From contig NZ_SMLZ01000110.1 in the NCBI RefSeq assembly GCF_009711415.1, positions 124,001-188,000 on the forward strand: 64,000 nt of DNA. The letters run 5' to 3'. This document shows, one piece after another, positions 17,672 through 26,015 of the stretch. The translations under genes were made by a program, and so were the position numbers. Below the pieces are notes generated by a model. The model ran no database searches, had not been told where the DNA came from, and saw only the letters and a list, made by a program, of their open reading frames with translations. This DNA is from Roseibium denhamense. Its GTDB lineage: Bacteria > Pseudomonadota > Alphaproteobacteria > Rhizobiales > Stappiaceae. Position 1 is the stretch's first letter; every line of letters starts with the position of its first letter.

Positions 17672-17757
17672 TCCTTCCTCCCAAGGATTACCATTCTCAT
17701 GGTCAAAGAGCGGCTCTTTGTCCTCTCTCACAAGCAGGAAACCATGAACCAAAGATA

Positions 17758-17775
17758 TTTGCAACCGGTTGCAAA
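17758..17775. promoter_or_regulatory. LacI-type operator between importer and regulator genes
   Basis: TTTGCAACCGGTTGCAAA is a perfect 18-bp palindrome with a central CG. An identical copy lies between the divergent dehydrogenase and iolD genes. It is 87 bp before the binding-protein start and 68 bp before the LacI start, so it can control both and give autoregulation. Confidence 0.85.
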
Positions 17776-17842
17776 AATGAAAATGGAAATTCATACTGCC
17801 CGGAACAGTCAGTTGGGATATGAACCCCACTGGGCATTTGGA

Positions 17843-18874
17843 ATGATGAGATCAATGACCGTTACATTAAAAGAAGTTGCCGAACTTGCGGGCGTTTCCC
17901 GCTCTGCGGTGTCGCGCACCTTTACGGACGGAGCATCGGTCTCTGAAAAAACCCGCCGCAAGGTGGAAAAGGCCGCAGTAAAGCTCGGCTACACACCCAA
18001 CTTCCTCGCCCGCGGCTTAACCACGCGGCGCACCAAGCTTGTCGGCCTCGTCTCCAACAACTTTCACAATCCGATTTTTCTGGAGGTTTTCGACCAGTTC
18101 ACCCGCAAGCTCCAAAGCGTCGGACTGCGCCCGCTTCTGGTCAATCTGTCGGATGAAACCGATCCGGAGGCCTCAGTCAGGATGCTGCGCCAATACTCCG
18201 TCGATGGGGTCGTGGTCGCGTCCTCCACGCTCCCGCCGGGTTTTTCAAAAGCGTTCAAGGATGCCGGGGTACCCGTGGTGAACAGCTTCGGACGCTATTC
18301 GAGCGCACCGGAGTTTCATGTGGTCGGGATCGACAACGTGGAATGCGGCCGCATGGCGGCAAAGGCACTGATGAGCCGCGGGCACACGCGTGTTGCCTTT
18401 CTGGGCGGCCCGGAAACAGCCACCTCAACCCAGGACCGTTTCAAAGGCTTTCAGGAAGAGCTGTCGCATCACCGCGGGATCGACATGACCTATACCTATG
18501 CGAAAGCCTATTCCTTTGAGGCGGGCCGGGAAGAAATGAAACGCCTGCTGGCCGAAGCCCCGCCAGCTGAAGCCTATTTCTGCGGGGATGATGTCTTGTC
18601 GATTGGCGTCTTGAGCGCCATTAAAGACGCTGGCTTGAGCGTCCCGGACGATATCGGCATCATCGGCCTCAATGACATGGAAATGGCAGGCTGGCAGACC
18701 ATCAACCTGACCACGATCCGCCAGCCGGTCCAGCAGATCATCAACTCGTCGGTCGAACTGATCGTGTCCATGCTCGAAGACCCGTCCCGTTATCCGGAAG
18801 CACGGCTATTTCCCTGCCAGGTGATCGAACGCGGCACCCTGCGCCCGGTCCGGAGTGAGACCAGCGGGCGATAA
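17843..18874 (+). CDS. LacI-family regulator of the inositol regulon
   Basis: The 343-residue repressor has an N-terminal helix-turn-helix (VAELAGVSRSAVSRTF), a hinge (LGYTPNFLARGL) and a ligand-binding core with the family's IGLNDMEMAGW and TIRQP segments. It resembles the region 1 LacI protein closely in the DNA-binding domain. The identical 18-bp palindromes next to this gene and next to iolD are its likely targets. The start is uncertain: ATG 17843, 17846 or 17855 are all in frame and none has a strong ribosome site. Inositol or a catabolite is the likely inducer. Confidence 0.9.
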   Translation: MMRSMTVTLKEVAELAGVSRSAVSRTFTDGASVSEKTRRKVEKAAVKLGYTPNFLARGLTTRRTKLVGLVSNNFHNPIFLEVFDQFTRKLQSVGLRPLLVNLSDETDPEASVRMLRQYSVDGVVVASSTLPPGFSKAFKDAGVPVVNSFGRYSSAPEFHVVGIDNVECGRMAAKALMSRGHTRVAFLGGPETATSTQDRFKGFQEELSHHRGIDMTYTYAKAYSFEAGREEMKRLLAEAPPAEAYFCGDDVLSIGVLSAIKDAGLSVPDDIGIIGLNDMEMAGWQTINLTTIRQPVQQIINSSVELIVSMLEDPSRYPEARLFPCQVIERGTLRPVRSETSGR

Positions 18875-18948
18875 ACCGAACCCGATTTACCGTCCAAAGC
18901 TGATCGATTGGAGAGTTAGATCTGCGGTCCGGGCACCAATCCATCAAC

Positions 18949-20106
18949 CTATCTGAACATTGGCGGGCGGGCGTCTGTCCAAACACCCTCGGCTTTGCCA
19001 GATTCTGCGACTGCAAAGACAGCCGCCATGGACCTTAGACCATCTTCGGCGCGCGGATAAAGATCGGCCGCAGGATCCATTGCCCTCCCCTCCTTCCGCG
19101 CCCTGATTGCCTCGGCCAGGTCCGTGTAGATGTTGGCAAAAGCAAGAGGCATGCCTTCTGCGTGCCCAATGGTGACACGCGATGTGCGGTCTGCCTCTGG
19201 TGAAAGGTTGCCCTCACCCCGTTCAATGACCTCAAGACGCCCATTGAGTGGCATCCAGTAGAGCTGGTTCGGCTGTTCCTGCGACCAGCGCAACCCGCCC
19301 TTTTCGCCGAAAACCTGCAGGGTAAGGCCGTGCTGGCGGCCAATCGCAACGGACGATGTCCAAAGCCGTCCAACAGCCCCGCCATCCATTCGGAAATTGA
19401 CCATCGCATCGTCTTCCAAAACACGGCTTTCGATGCAGGACACCGTGTCGGCAGATAGGCGCTCCACCTCCTGACCAGTGACGAAGGAGGCCATATGCAA
19501 GGCATGAATGCCGCAATCGGCAAACTGCGCGGACACACCGGCCTGCGCCGGATCATAGCGCCAGCGCACGCGGGGATTGTCGGCATCGGCTGCATCCGCA
19601 TGGTGGCCATGAGCGAATTCGGCTTTCACCAGCCGGATCTTGCCGAGATCGCCCCGCGCAACCATCGCCTTCATATGCCGAACGAGCGAGTAGCCGGTAT
19701 ATCCATAATTGACCGCGCAAATGGTACCGGCGGCCTTCGCAATCCGGACAATTTCCTCGCCTTCTGCCACCGTCATCGTCATGGGCTTTTCGCACAGCAC
19801 ATGGAACCCGGCCTCCAAAAAAGCCTTGGTGATTTCGAAATGCGTGGCATTCGGCGTTGCGACGGTGACCAGGTCTATCCGGTCATCGCGCCCTTTTTCG
19901 CCATACAGCATCTCGCGCCAGTCCCCATAGGCGCGATCAGCCGCAAGACCCAAACGCTGGCCGTAATCGCGCCCGGCTTCGGGCCGGTGATCAAGCGCGC
20001 CGGCGACGAACGAAAACGCGCCGTCGAGCCCCGCGCCAAGACGGTGTGCCGGTCCGATCTGGCTGCCTTCACCGCCGCCGATCATGCCCCAATTCAAACG
20101 TGCCAT
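18949..20106 (-). CDS. Gfo/Idh/MocA-family oxidoreductase (inositol dehydrogenase-like)
   Basis: This NAD(P)-dependent dehydrogenase of 385 residues has an N-terminal Rossmann motif (GMIGGGEGSQIG), the signature EKP (LCEKPMTMT) with the catalytic Lys, and DCGIHALH carrying the Asp/His catalytic residues of IolG-like enzymes. It is the last of three leftward genes driven from the iolD-side operator. It may oxidise an inositol isomer or an inositol-derived ketone; a second family member is two genes upstream, so they probably handle different stereoisomers or positions. Confidence 0.9.
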   Translation of the reverse strand: MARLNWGMIGGGEGSQIGPAHRLGAGLDGAFSFVAGALDHRPEAGRDYGQRLGLAADRAYGDWREMLYGEKGRDDRIDLVTVATPNATHFEITKAFLEAGFHVLCEKPMTMTVAEGEEIVRIAKAAGTICAVNYGYTGYSLVRHMKAMVARGDLGKIRLVKAEFAHGHHADAADADNPRVRWRYDPAQAGVSAQFADCGIHALHMASFVTGQEVERLSADTVSCIESRVLEDDAMVNFRMDGGAVGRLWTSSVAIGRQHGLTLQVFGEKGGLRWSQEQPNQLYWMPLNGRLEVIERGEGNLSPEADRTSRVTIGHAEGMPLAFANIYTDLAEAIRARKEGRAMDPAADLYPRAEDGLRSMAAVFAVAESGKAEGVWTDARPPMFR

Positions 20107-20117
20107 GGAAGAAATCC

Positions 20118-21011
20118 TTAATTGAAGCCGATGGATTCCAGATACCCGCGGTTCGCCCGCGCGTCATCGATGGGCGACACATCAAGAGTCGGGTCGCAAT
20201 CCTGCTCGACGGTGCACCAGCCCTCAAACCCGTTGTCCAGCAGGATCTGCCGGACCTTCGGAAAGTCGACATCGCCATCGCCCAGATTGCAGAAGATCCC
20301 CTGTCCGCATGCATCGTAGAAGCCGGTCCGATTGGCAACCACATCCGCCTTCACTTTCGGATCGATGTCCTTGAAGTGCATGTAGGAAATCCGCGCGATA
20401 TGGCGCTCCATGAAGGCCACCGGATCAAATCCGGCATAGGAATGGTGGCCGGTATCGAAGCAGATCTTGAGATGTTTTTCGTCAACTTCGTCCAGCAGAC
20501 GCTCCAGTTCCGGTTCAAAGTCGATGAACCCGGCGGCATGCGCGTGCATCCCGACGGTGAGCCCATACTCCTCGGACCCGATCTTTGCGGCTTCCGCGAT
20601 CCGGCCCCGGAATGCAGTCCATTCGGCTGCATCCATTTGCTCCGCCTCATCAGGACGGCCTGCGGTCGGCGCACGGCGCGGAGAAATGGAATCAATCAGA
20701 ACCATGTGCTTGGCCCCATGAGCAACCAGGGCCTTGCCCGTCCTGTGGGTTCCGTCGAGGACATTGTCCCAGGCACCCGGATCATGAAACGGACGGAACA
20801 CAACGCCGCCGATCAACTCAAGCTCATACTCCGCCAGAGCGTCCGACAGGATTGAAGGGTCTTCCGGCATGAAACCGACCGGGCCGAGCTCGATACCTTT
20901 GTACCCGGCGCCCGCGCACTCCTTCAACACCGTCTTCCAGGCCGGATTCCGGGGATCGTCAGGAAACTCAACACCCCAGGAACAGGGCGCATTGCCAATT
21001 CTAATGCTCAT
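20118..21011 (-). CDS. Xylose-isomerase-like TIM-barrel protein (IolE/IolI-like)
   Basis: This 297-residue TIM-barrel protein has the length typical of inosose dehydratase (IolE). Likely metal ligands are seen in HAAGFIDFE, FDTGHHSYAG (Asp and His), HFKDID (His) and TVEQD (Glu). The start NAPCSWGVEF is more like the isomerase-type branch than classical IolE, so inosose isomerase is an alternative to 2-keto-myo-inositol dehydratase. No other IolE candidate is in the window, which favours the dehydratase role. It lies between the two Gfo/Idh genes. Confidence 0.82.
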   Translation of the reverse strand: MSIRIGNAPCSWGVEFPDDPRNPAWKTVLKECAGAGYKGIELGPVGFMPEDPSILSDALAEYELELIGGVVFRPFHDPGAWDNVLDGTHRTGKALVAHGAKHMVLIDSISPRRAPTAGRPDEAEQMDAAEWTAFRGRIAEAAKIGSEEYGLTVGMHAHAAGFIDFEPELERLLDEVDEKHLKICFDTGHHSYAGFDPVAFMERHIARISYMHFKDIDPKVKADVVANRTGFYDACGQGIFCNLGDGDVDFPKVRQILLDNGFEGWCTVEQDCDPTLDVSPIDDARANRGYLESIGFN

Positions 21012-21036
21012 CTTGCGAGCCTTTCAGATCGTGCAT

Positions 21037-22140
21037 TTATGTGGATGGCAGCGATTGCCAGGATTTTGTCCGCGATGACGTCATGGCCGCATCGACGATA
21101 CGTTTGACCTCCAGGCCATCCCGGAAAGTTGGCCAGATGGATTTCCCGGAATTAATCGCCTCCAGAAAATCCTTGGCCTCAATGATGATCTGGTCCTGGT
21201 ACCCGGTTCCATGCCCCGGCCCCTGGCAAAAGGGCAGATAGTCTGGATGGGCAGGTCCGGTCAGAATTTTCCGGAAACCGCGTTCTGCTTCCGGGTCGTC
21301 CATCAGATAGAGCCACAGGGCGTTTTGATCCTCCTGATCAAAGCGGATCGCCCCCTTGGTTCCGGTTATTTCATAGGCGTATCCCATCTTGCGGCCGGTC
21401 GCGATCCGGCTGAAATACATGTGCCCCATGGCCCCGTTCTGAAACCTGGTCATCATCTGGCCGTGGTCATCATTGGTGACCTTGCCGCCGGGTCTGTCTT
21501 CATGGACCCGCTCGATTTCCGCCATGACCCCGGCAACTGGTCCGACAAGCGCGAGCGCCGCATTGATCATATGCGGCGCAAGATCGCCCATGGTGCCATT
21601 GGCATCCCCTTGCGTGCGCCACGTGGCCGGCGCCTTTGGATCGGCATAAAAGTCCTCGGTATGCTCACCCCGGAACCAGGTGACATCGCCAATCACGCCG
21701 TCCGCGATCAGTTTGCGGGCATGCTGGCTGGCGGGTGTGCGGATATAGTTATAGGCGACCATGTTCACACAGCCGCTCTGCTCGGCGGCCTGGACCATGG
21801 CCTCGGAATCTTCCAGCGTCGCGCCCATGGGTTTTTCGCAAAGGACGGGCTTGCCGAGCGCAAACGCCGCTTCAGCCGCCGCCCGGTGGGTCGACTGCGG
21901 CGACGCGATGACAATCGCCTCGACCGCGGGATCCTCGACAAGCTGTTGCCAGTCTTTGGCAGCCCGGCGAAACCCGAAAGCCTCCCGGTACCGTTCCGCC
22001 GAGGCCAGGGAGCTGGCGCACACCATTTCCAGGCGGGGCCGCAAGGCAGTGCCAAACACCGCACCGACAGCCGACATGGCGACGGCATGGGCCTTGCCCA
22101 TATAGCCGCCACCGAGGATGCCAATCCCGATCTCCGCCAT
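21037..22140 (-). CDS. Gfo/Idh/MocA-family oxidoreductase (inositol dehydrogenase-like)
   Basis: The 367-residue dehydrogenase shows the Rossmann motif GILGGGYMG, the EKP signature (LCEKPMGAT) and the downstream DLAPHMIN segment with the catalytic His. I chose the ATG behind GGGAGCGGA; a longer reading frame passes through the operator and the iolD leader and is rejected. It is the first gene of the leftward operon, directly opposite iolD across the shared operator. It is a good candidate for the first oxidation step of an inositol. Confidence 0.9.
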   Translation of the reverse strand: MAEIGIGILGGGYMGKAHAVAMSAVGAVFGTALRPRLEMVCASSLASAERYREAFGFRRAAKDWQQLVEDPAVEAIVIASPQSTHRAAAEAAFALGKPVLCEKPMGATLEDSEAMVQAAEQSGCVNMVAYNYIRTPASQHARKLIADGVIGDVTWFRGEHTEDFYADPKAPATWRTQGDANGTMGDLAPHMINAALALVGPVAGVMAEIERVHEDRPGGKVTNDDHGQMMTRFQNGAMGHMYFSRIATGRKMGYAYEITGTKGAIRFDQEDQNALWLYLMDDPEAERGFRKILTGPAHPDYLPFCQGPGHGTGYQDQIIIEAKDFLEAINSGKSIWPTFRDGLEVKRIVDAAMTSSRTKSWQSLPST

Positions 22141-22187
22141 TCTCCGCTCCCTTAATCCGGTCTTGCTGTTTACGCTTTCGAAAAAGA

Positions 22188-22205
22188 TTTGCAACCGGTT
22201 GCAAA
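22188..22205. promoter_or_regulatory. LacI-type operator between Gfo/Idh and iolD genes
   Basis: This is the second identical copy of TTTGCAACCGGTTGCAAA. It lies 48 bp before the leftward dehydrogenase gene and about 80 bp before iolD, and so can control both operons at once. Confidence 0.87.
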
Positions 22206-22284
22206 ATTTGTATCTTGAGATCCAACAACGCGCAAGCGGCAATCGCTCGCCTTGCGGCAAAACACGTTTCGGGGAGAGACAGCG

Positions 22285-24150
22285 ATGAGCACCAAAACGG
22301 TTAAGCTCACGACTGCGCAGGCCATTATCCGCTACCTGGCAAACCAGTTCATCGAAATCGATGGCAAAGAGATGCGCATTTGCGGCGGCGGCTTCGGCAT
22401 ATTCGGCCATGGCAACGTCACCTGCCTCGGGGAAGCGCTCTACAATCACAAAGCTGATTTGCCCCTGTATCGCGGCCAGAACGAGCAAAGCATGGGCTTT
22501 GCAGCGGCTGCCTATGCAAAGCAATGGCTGCGCCAGCGCTTCATTTTCTGCACGGCCAGCGCAGGCCCCGGCACGTCAAATCTTCTGACCTCGGCAGCCC
22601 TGGCGCATGCGAACCGGTTGCCAATGCTGATGCTGTGCGGCGACACGTTCCTCACGCGTCTTCCCGATCCGGTGCTGCAGCAGCTCGAACACTTCAACAA
22701 CCCGACGCTGGGTGTAAATGATGCGTTCAAGGCGGTGACACGCTATTGGGACCGGATCACCCACCCGGCGCAAATCATTCAGTCCTTGCCGGCGGCCCTT
22801 GCGACCATGCTTGATCCCGGTGATTGCGGCCCCGCTTTTCTCGGCCTGCCGCAGGATGTTCAGGGCTGGACCTATGATTATCCAGAGGCCTTCTTCGAAC
22901 GCCGCCTTCACCGGATCAGGCGCATTAGCGCTGATGAGCGCGAGATTGCAGATGCTGCTGCACTGCTGAAATCCGCTGAACGCCCGTTGATCATTGCAGG
23001 CGGCGGCGTTCAATACAGCGGTGCGGTTGCCGAACTGACCGCGTTTGCGGAGGCTCATCAGATCCCTGTGGTTGAAACCATTGCCGGCCGCGCAAATCTG
23101 CTGGCAACGCACCCGCTGAATGCCGGTCCGATTGGCGTGACCGGTTCTGACAGCGCCAACAAGCTGGCCGAAAAGGCCGATGTCATTCTGGCGGTTGGCA
23201 CCCGTTTGCAGGACTTCACCACCGGATCCTGGACCGCATTCGCGCAAGACGCACGGTTTATCTCGATCAACGCAGCACGTCATGATGCCGGAAAGCATAT
23301 GTCTCTGCCGGTCGTCAGTGATGCGAAGCTCGCGCTGCTTGCCCTAAAGGATGCAATAGCCGGTTATAAGGCGCCATCGGCCTGGACAAACACGGCCGCA
23401 GACGAACGCAAGGCCTGGGATGCTTACGTTGCCGACAACGTGTCTTCCGGCAACCGGCCCAATTCCTACGCTCAAGCCATTGGCGTTGTGAACGCACTGT
23501 GTGACCCGCGGGACCGGATCGTGGCAGCTGCAGGCGGCCTTCCCGCCGAAGTGACAGCCAACTGGCGGACACTCGGCATTGGCACGGTGGATGTGGAGTT
23601 CGGCTATTCCTGCATGGGCTATGAAATCGCCGGCGGATGGGGCGCCCGGATTGCCCAGGCCGAGCGCGAGCCGGACAGGGACACCATCGTCTTTACCGGC
23701 GACGGGTCGTATCTCCTGATGAACTCCGACATCTACTCCTCGGTCCTGACCGGGAAGAAGATGATCATTTTGGTGCTGGACAATGGCGGGTTCGCGGTCA
23801 TCAACAAACTGCAGAACAACACCGGCAACGAGAGCTTCAACAACCTGATCGAAGATTGCCCGACTGTTCCCGAACCCTTTGCGGTCGATTTCGAAGCCCA
23901 TGCGGCCTCCATGGGCGCCATTGCCGAGACCGTCTCAAATCCGGCGGAACTTGGCGAAGCGTTCAAGCGCGCCAAAGCTGCCACAAAGACCTATGTAATT
24001 TCCATGAAGGTCGATGCCTATGAGGGCTGGACCACGGAAGGCCACACCTGGTGGGAGGTCGGTACGCCGCATGTGACAGACAGCGACAAGGTGCGCGCTG
24101 CGCACGAAGACTGGGAGTCCACCCGCTCCAAACAGCGCCGGGGGATCTGA
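22285..24150 (+). CDS. iolD: 3D-(3,5/4)-trihydroxycyclohexane-1,2-dione hydrolase
   Basis: This 621-residue ThDP-dependent enzyme cleaves the cyclohexane dione ring to 5-deoxy-glucuronate, the ring-opening step of inositol catabolism. It has the acetolactate-synthase-like layout: an N-terminal pyrimidine domain with catalytic Glu67 (GQNEQSMGFAAAAYAK), a central domain, and a C-terminal pyrophosphate domain with GDGSYLLMNSD...LDNGGFAV, the ThDP motif. I chose the ATG behind GGGGAGAG. It ends in a TGATG overlap with iolC. Confidence 0.95.
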   Translation: MSTKTVKLTTAQAIIRYLANQFIEIDGKEMRICGGGFGIFGHGNVTCLGEALYNHKADLPLYRGQNEQSMGFAAAAYAKQWLRQRFIFCTASAGPGTSNLLTSAALAHANRLPMLMLCGDTFLTRLPDPVLQQLEHFNNPTLGVNDAFKAVTRYWDRITHPAQIIQSLPAALATMLDPGDCGPAFLGLPQDVQGWTYDYPEAFFERRLHRIRRISADEREIADAAALLKSAERPLIIAGGGVQYSGAVAELTAFAEAHQIPVVETIAGRANLLATHPLNAGPIGVTGSDSANKLAEKADVILAVGTRLQDFTTGSWTAFAQDARFISINAARHDAGKHMSLPVVSDAKLALLALKDAIAGYKAPSAWTNTAADERKAWDAYVADNVSSGNRPNSYAQAIGVVNALCDPRDRIVAAAGGLPAEVTANWRTLGIGTVDVEFGYSCMGYEIAGGWGARIAQAEREPDRDTIVFTGDGSYLLMNSDIYSSVLTGKKMIILVLDNGGFAVINKLQNNTGNESFNNLIEDCPTVPEPFAVDFEAHAASMGAIAETVSNPAELGEAFKRAKAATKTYVISMKVDAYEGWTTEGHTWWEVGTPHVTDSDKVRAAHEDWESTRSKQRRGI

Positions 24151-25124
24151 TGCTTCTCGAGGCAATCGCAAAAAACAACTTCGTGGTTGTTGGCCGCGCG
24201 GGGATCGATTTTTACACCGACGCCGGTGTCCGGGCCGAAGATGCCCAGCGGATCAGTGTCGGCCTGGGCGGGTCGGCGGCCAATATCGGCGCGGGCATTT
24301 GCAAGCTCGGCGGCAAGGCAGCGCTCGTCACCCGGGTCTCCGATGACAGCGTCGGCAGCTACTGTATCGGCCAGTTGAAGCACTATGGCGTGGACACAAC
24401 GCACGTCACGCCGGTTGGCGGCGAATACCGGAATTCCCTTGCCTTTTACGAATCCGTCGTCGAAGGCCACCGCAATGTGATCTACCGGAACGGGGCTGCC
24501 GACTTCCAGATGGATGACGCGGATGTCGCGAGCGTTGATTACACCAGCTACAGCGCGCTCATCACGGCGGGCACGGTCTTTGCCGCAGAACCCTCACGCA
24601 GCGCGGCTTTTCAGGCATTCGAACTTGCCAAGGCTGCCGGCCTGCCGCTGATTTTCGACGTCGACTACCGGCCCTATTCCTGGCCTTCCCCAGAGGTTGC
24701 CGCCGAAGTTCTCTCCCGCGCTGCCGCGCAATGCGAGATGATTGTCGGCAATGATGTCGAATTCGGCTTCATGGCAGGCGGCTACGACAAGGGCCTCGAC
24801 AAGGCCCGCGAGCTCGTGCGCACCACGGCCGAACTGGTCATCTACAAGATGGGCGAAGACGGCGCGATCACGATCACCCGGGAGGGCGAATTCAAGACCG
24901 GCATTTATCCCGTCGAGGCGCTCAAGCCCAATGGTGCCGGCGACAGCTTCATGAGCGGATTGGTGACGTCTATTGCTGATGGCTTCTCTTTGAAGGACGC
25001 CGTTTTGCGCGGCTCCGCCTGTGCATCGATTGTCGTTGCAAAACCCGGATGCGCCCCCGCCATGCCCGACAAGACCGAACTGGAGGCGTTCCTGGCCTCT
25101 CACCCCGGCCCGACGCCAGCATAA
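24150..25124 (+). CDS. iolC: 5-dehydro-2-deoxygluconokinase
   Basis: This PfkB-family sugar kinase of 324 residues phosphorylates 5-dehydro-2-deoxy-gluconate in inositol catabolism. The N-terminal GLGGSAANIGAGICKLGG block and the C-terminal PNGAGDSFMSGL motif with the catalytic Asp are both present. Translation is coupled to iolD by TGATG. Some alphaproteobacteria have iolC fused to a DUF2090 domain; here it is the short kinase only, with a separate aldolase two genes downstream. Confidence 0.93.
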   Translation: MLLEAIAKNNFVVVGRAGIDFYTDAGVRAEDAQRISVGLGGSAANIGAGICKLGGKAALVTRVSDDSVGSYCIGQLKHYGVDTTHVTPVGGEYRNSLAFYESVVEGHRNVIYRNGAADFQMDDADVASVDYTSYSALITAGTVFAAEPSRSAAFQAFELAKAAGLPLIFDVDYRPYSWPSPEVAAEVLSRAAAQCEMIVGNDVEFGFMAGGYDKGLDKARELVRTTAELVIYKMGEDGAITITREGEFKTGIYPVEALKPNGAGDSFMSGLVTSIADGFSLKDAVLRGSACASIVVAKPGCAPAMPDKTELEAFLASHPGPTPA

Positions 25125-25168
25125 AGGCCGCCACCTGCATAAAGGCCCGACACCTGCACAAAGGAACG
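25121..25168 (+). repeat. Short tandem repeat carrying the iolB ribosome site
   Basis: Two 18-19 bp units beginning ATAAAGGCC and ending ACCTGC are followed by a third partial unit (ACAAAGGAACG). The AAAGG in the last unit is the likely ribosome-binding site of iolB, so the iolC-iolB gap seems to have grown by duplication of this site. Confidence 0.6.
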
Positions 25169-25172
25169 TCCC

Positions 25173-26015
25173 ATGCATATCGCTCCGCATGACAACCAGA
25201 ACAAACCGATTGTTGACATCGACAACCCGCTGGTTCCGCTCAACTACTTCAACATCGTGAAGCTGAAAAAAGGGGAAGCCTTTCAGTATCAGGTGCCTGG
25301 GTATGAAACCTGCATTGTACCGGCCACGGGAACCGTGACGGTTGAAGTCGAAGGCATGACATTCGAAACGCTCGGCAATCGCGGTGAAGATGTCTGGGAC
25401 GGCGAGCCGGAAGGCGTCTATATCCCCGTCGGCGCCAAGGTCACAATCATCTGCACGTCGGATGAGACCGAGACATTCATCGCCGGTGCGAAATTTGATC
25501 AGGTGCTGGAGCCCTTCGACGTGCGCACCGCCGACATTGACCTGGTGCAATATGGCTCCGACGACACCAAGACGCATCGCAAGATCAAGCATATTCTGGG
25601 GCAGAAACAACATGGCAAGGTTGGCCGCCTGCTGGTGAGTGAGCTTTTCACCGTGGGCCAGGGCGGATGGTCCGGCTTTCCCGCCCACAAACATGATACC
25701 GACCGCTTGCCCCATGAAACCCGGCATGACGAGACCTACAATTTCCGCTTCCGGCCCAAACATGGGTCCGGGGTCCAGATCCTACAGCGCGAGGAAGGCG
25801 TTCCGGGCGAAGCCTATCAGCTGATGGATGGCTCCACGTTCATGATCGACAAGGGCTATCACCCCTGTGCCGTCATGCCCGGCTATGAGATGTACTACTT
25901 CACCATTTTGGGCGGCCTCAGCCAGCGGTCCCTGGTCCAGTATTTCCAGCCGACCCACGCCTATCAGATCGAGACCATCCCGGGGATCAAGGACATGGTG
26001 GCCAAGTTCAAATGA
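25173..26015 (+). CDS. iolB: 5-deoxy-glucuronate isomerase
   Basis: This 280-residue cupin-fold isomerase of the KduI/IolB family converts 5-deoxy-glucuronate to 5-dehydro-2-deoxy-gluconate. The conserved C-terminal block includes FPAHKHDTDRLPHETRHDE, with the His and Glu residues of the metal site, and later YHPCAVMPGYEMYYFTILGG. It ends overlapping the aldolase start (ATGA). Length and gene order match inositol operons. Confidence 0.95.
   Translation: MHIAPHDNQNKPIVDIDNPLVPLNYFNIVKLKKGEAFQYQVPGYETCIVPATGTVTVEVEGMTFETLGNRGEDVWDGEPEGVYIPVGAKVTIICTSDETETFIAGAKFDQVLEPFDVRTADIDLVQYGSDDTKTHRKIKHILGQKQHGKVGRLLVSELFTVGQGGWSGFPAHKHDTDRLPHETRHDETYNFRFRPKHGSGVQILQREEGVPGEAYQLMDGSTFMIDKGYHPCAVMPGYEMYYFTILGGLSQRSLVQYFQPTHAYQIETIPGIKDMVAKFK

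Noticed and set aside
21037-22524. Extended Gfo/Idh protein reaching into the iolD leader
   Set aside because: The extension covers the LacI operator and part of iolD on the other strand; ATG at 22140 has a good ribosome site and begins at the Rossmann strand.
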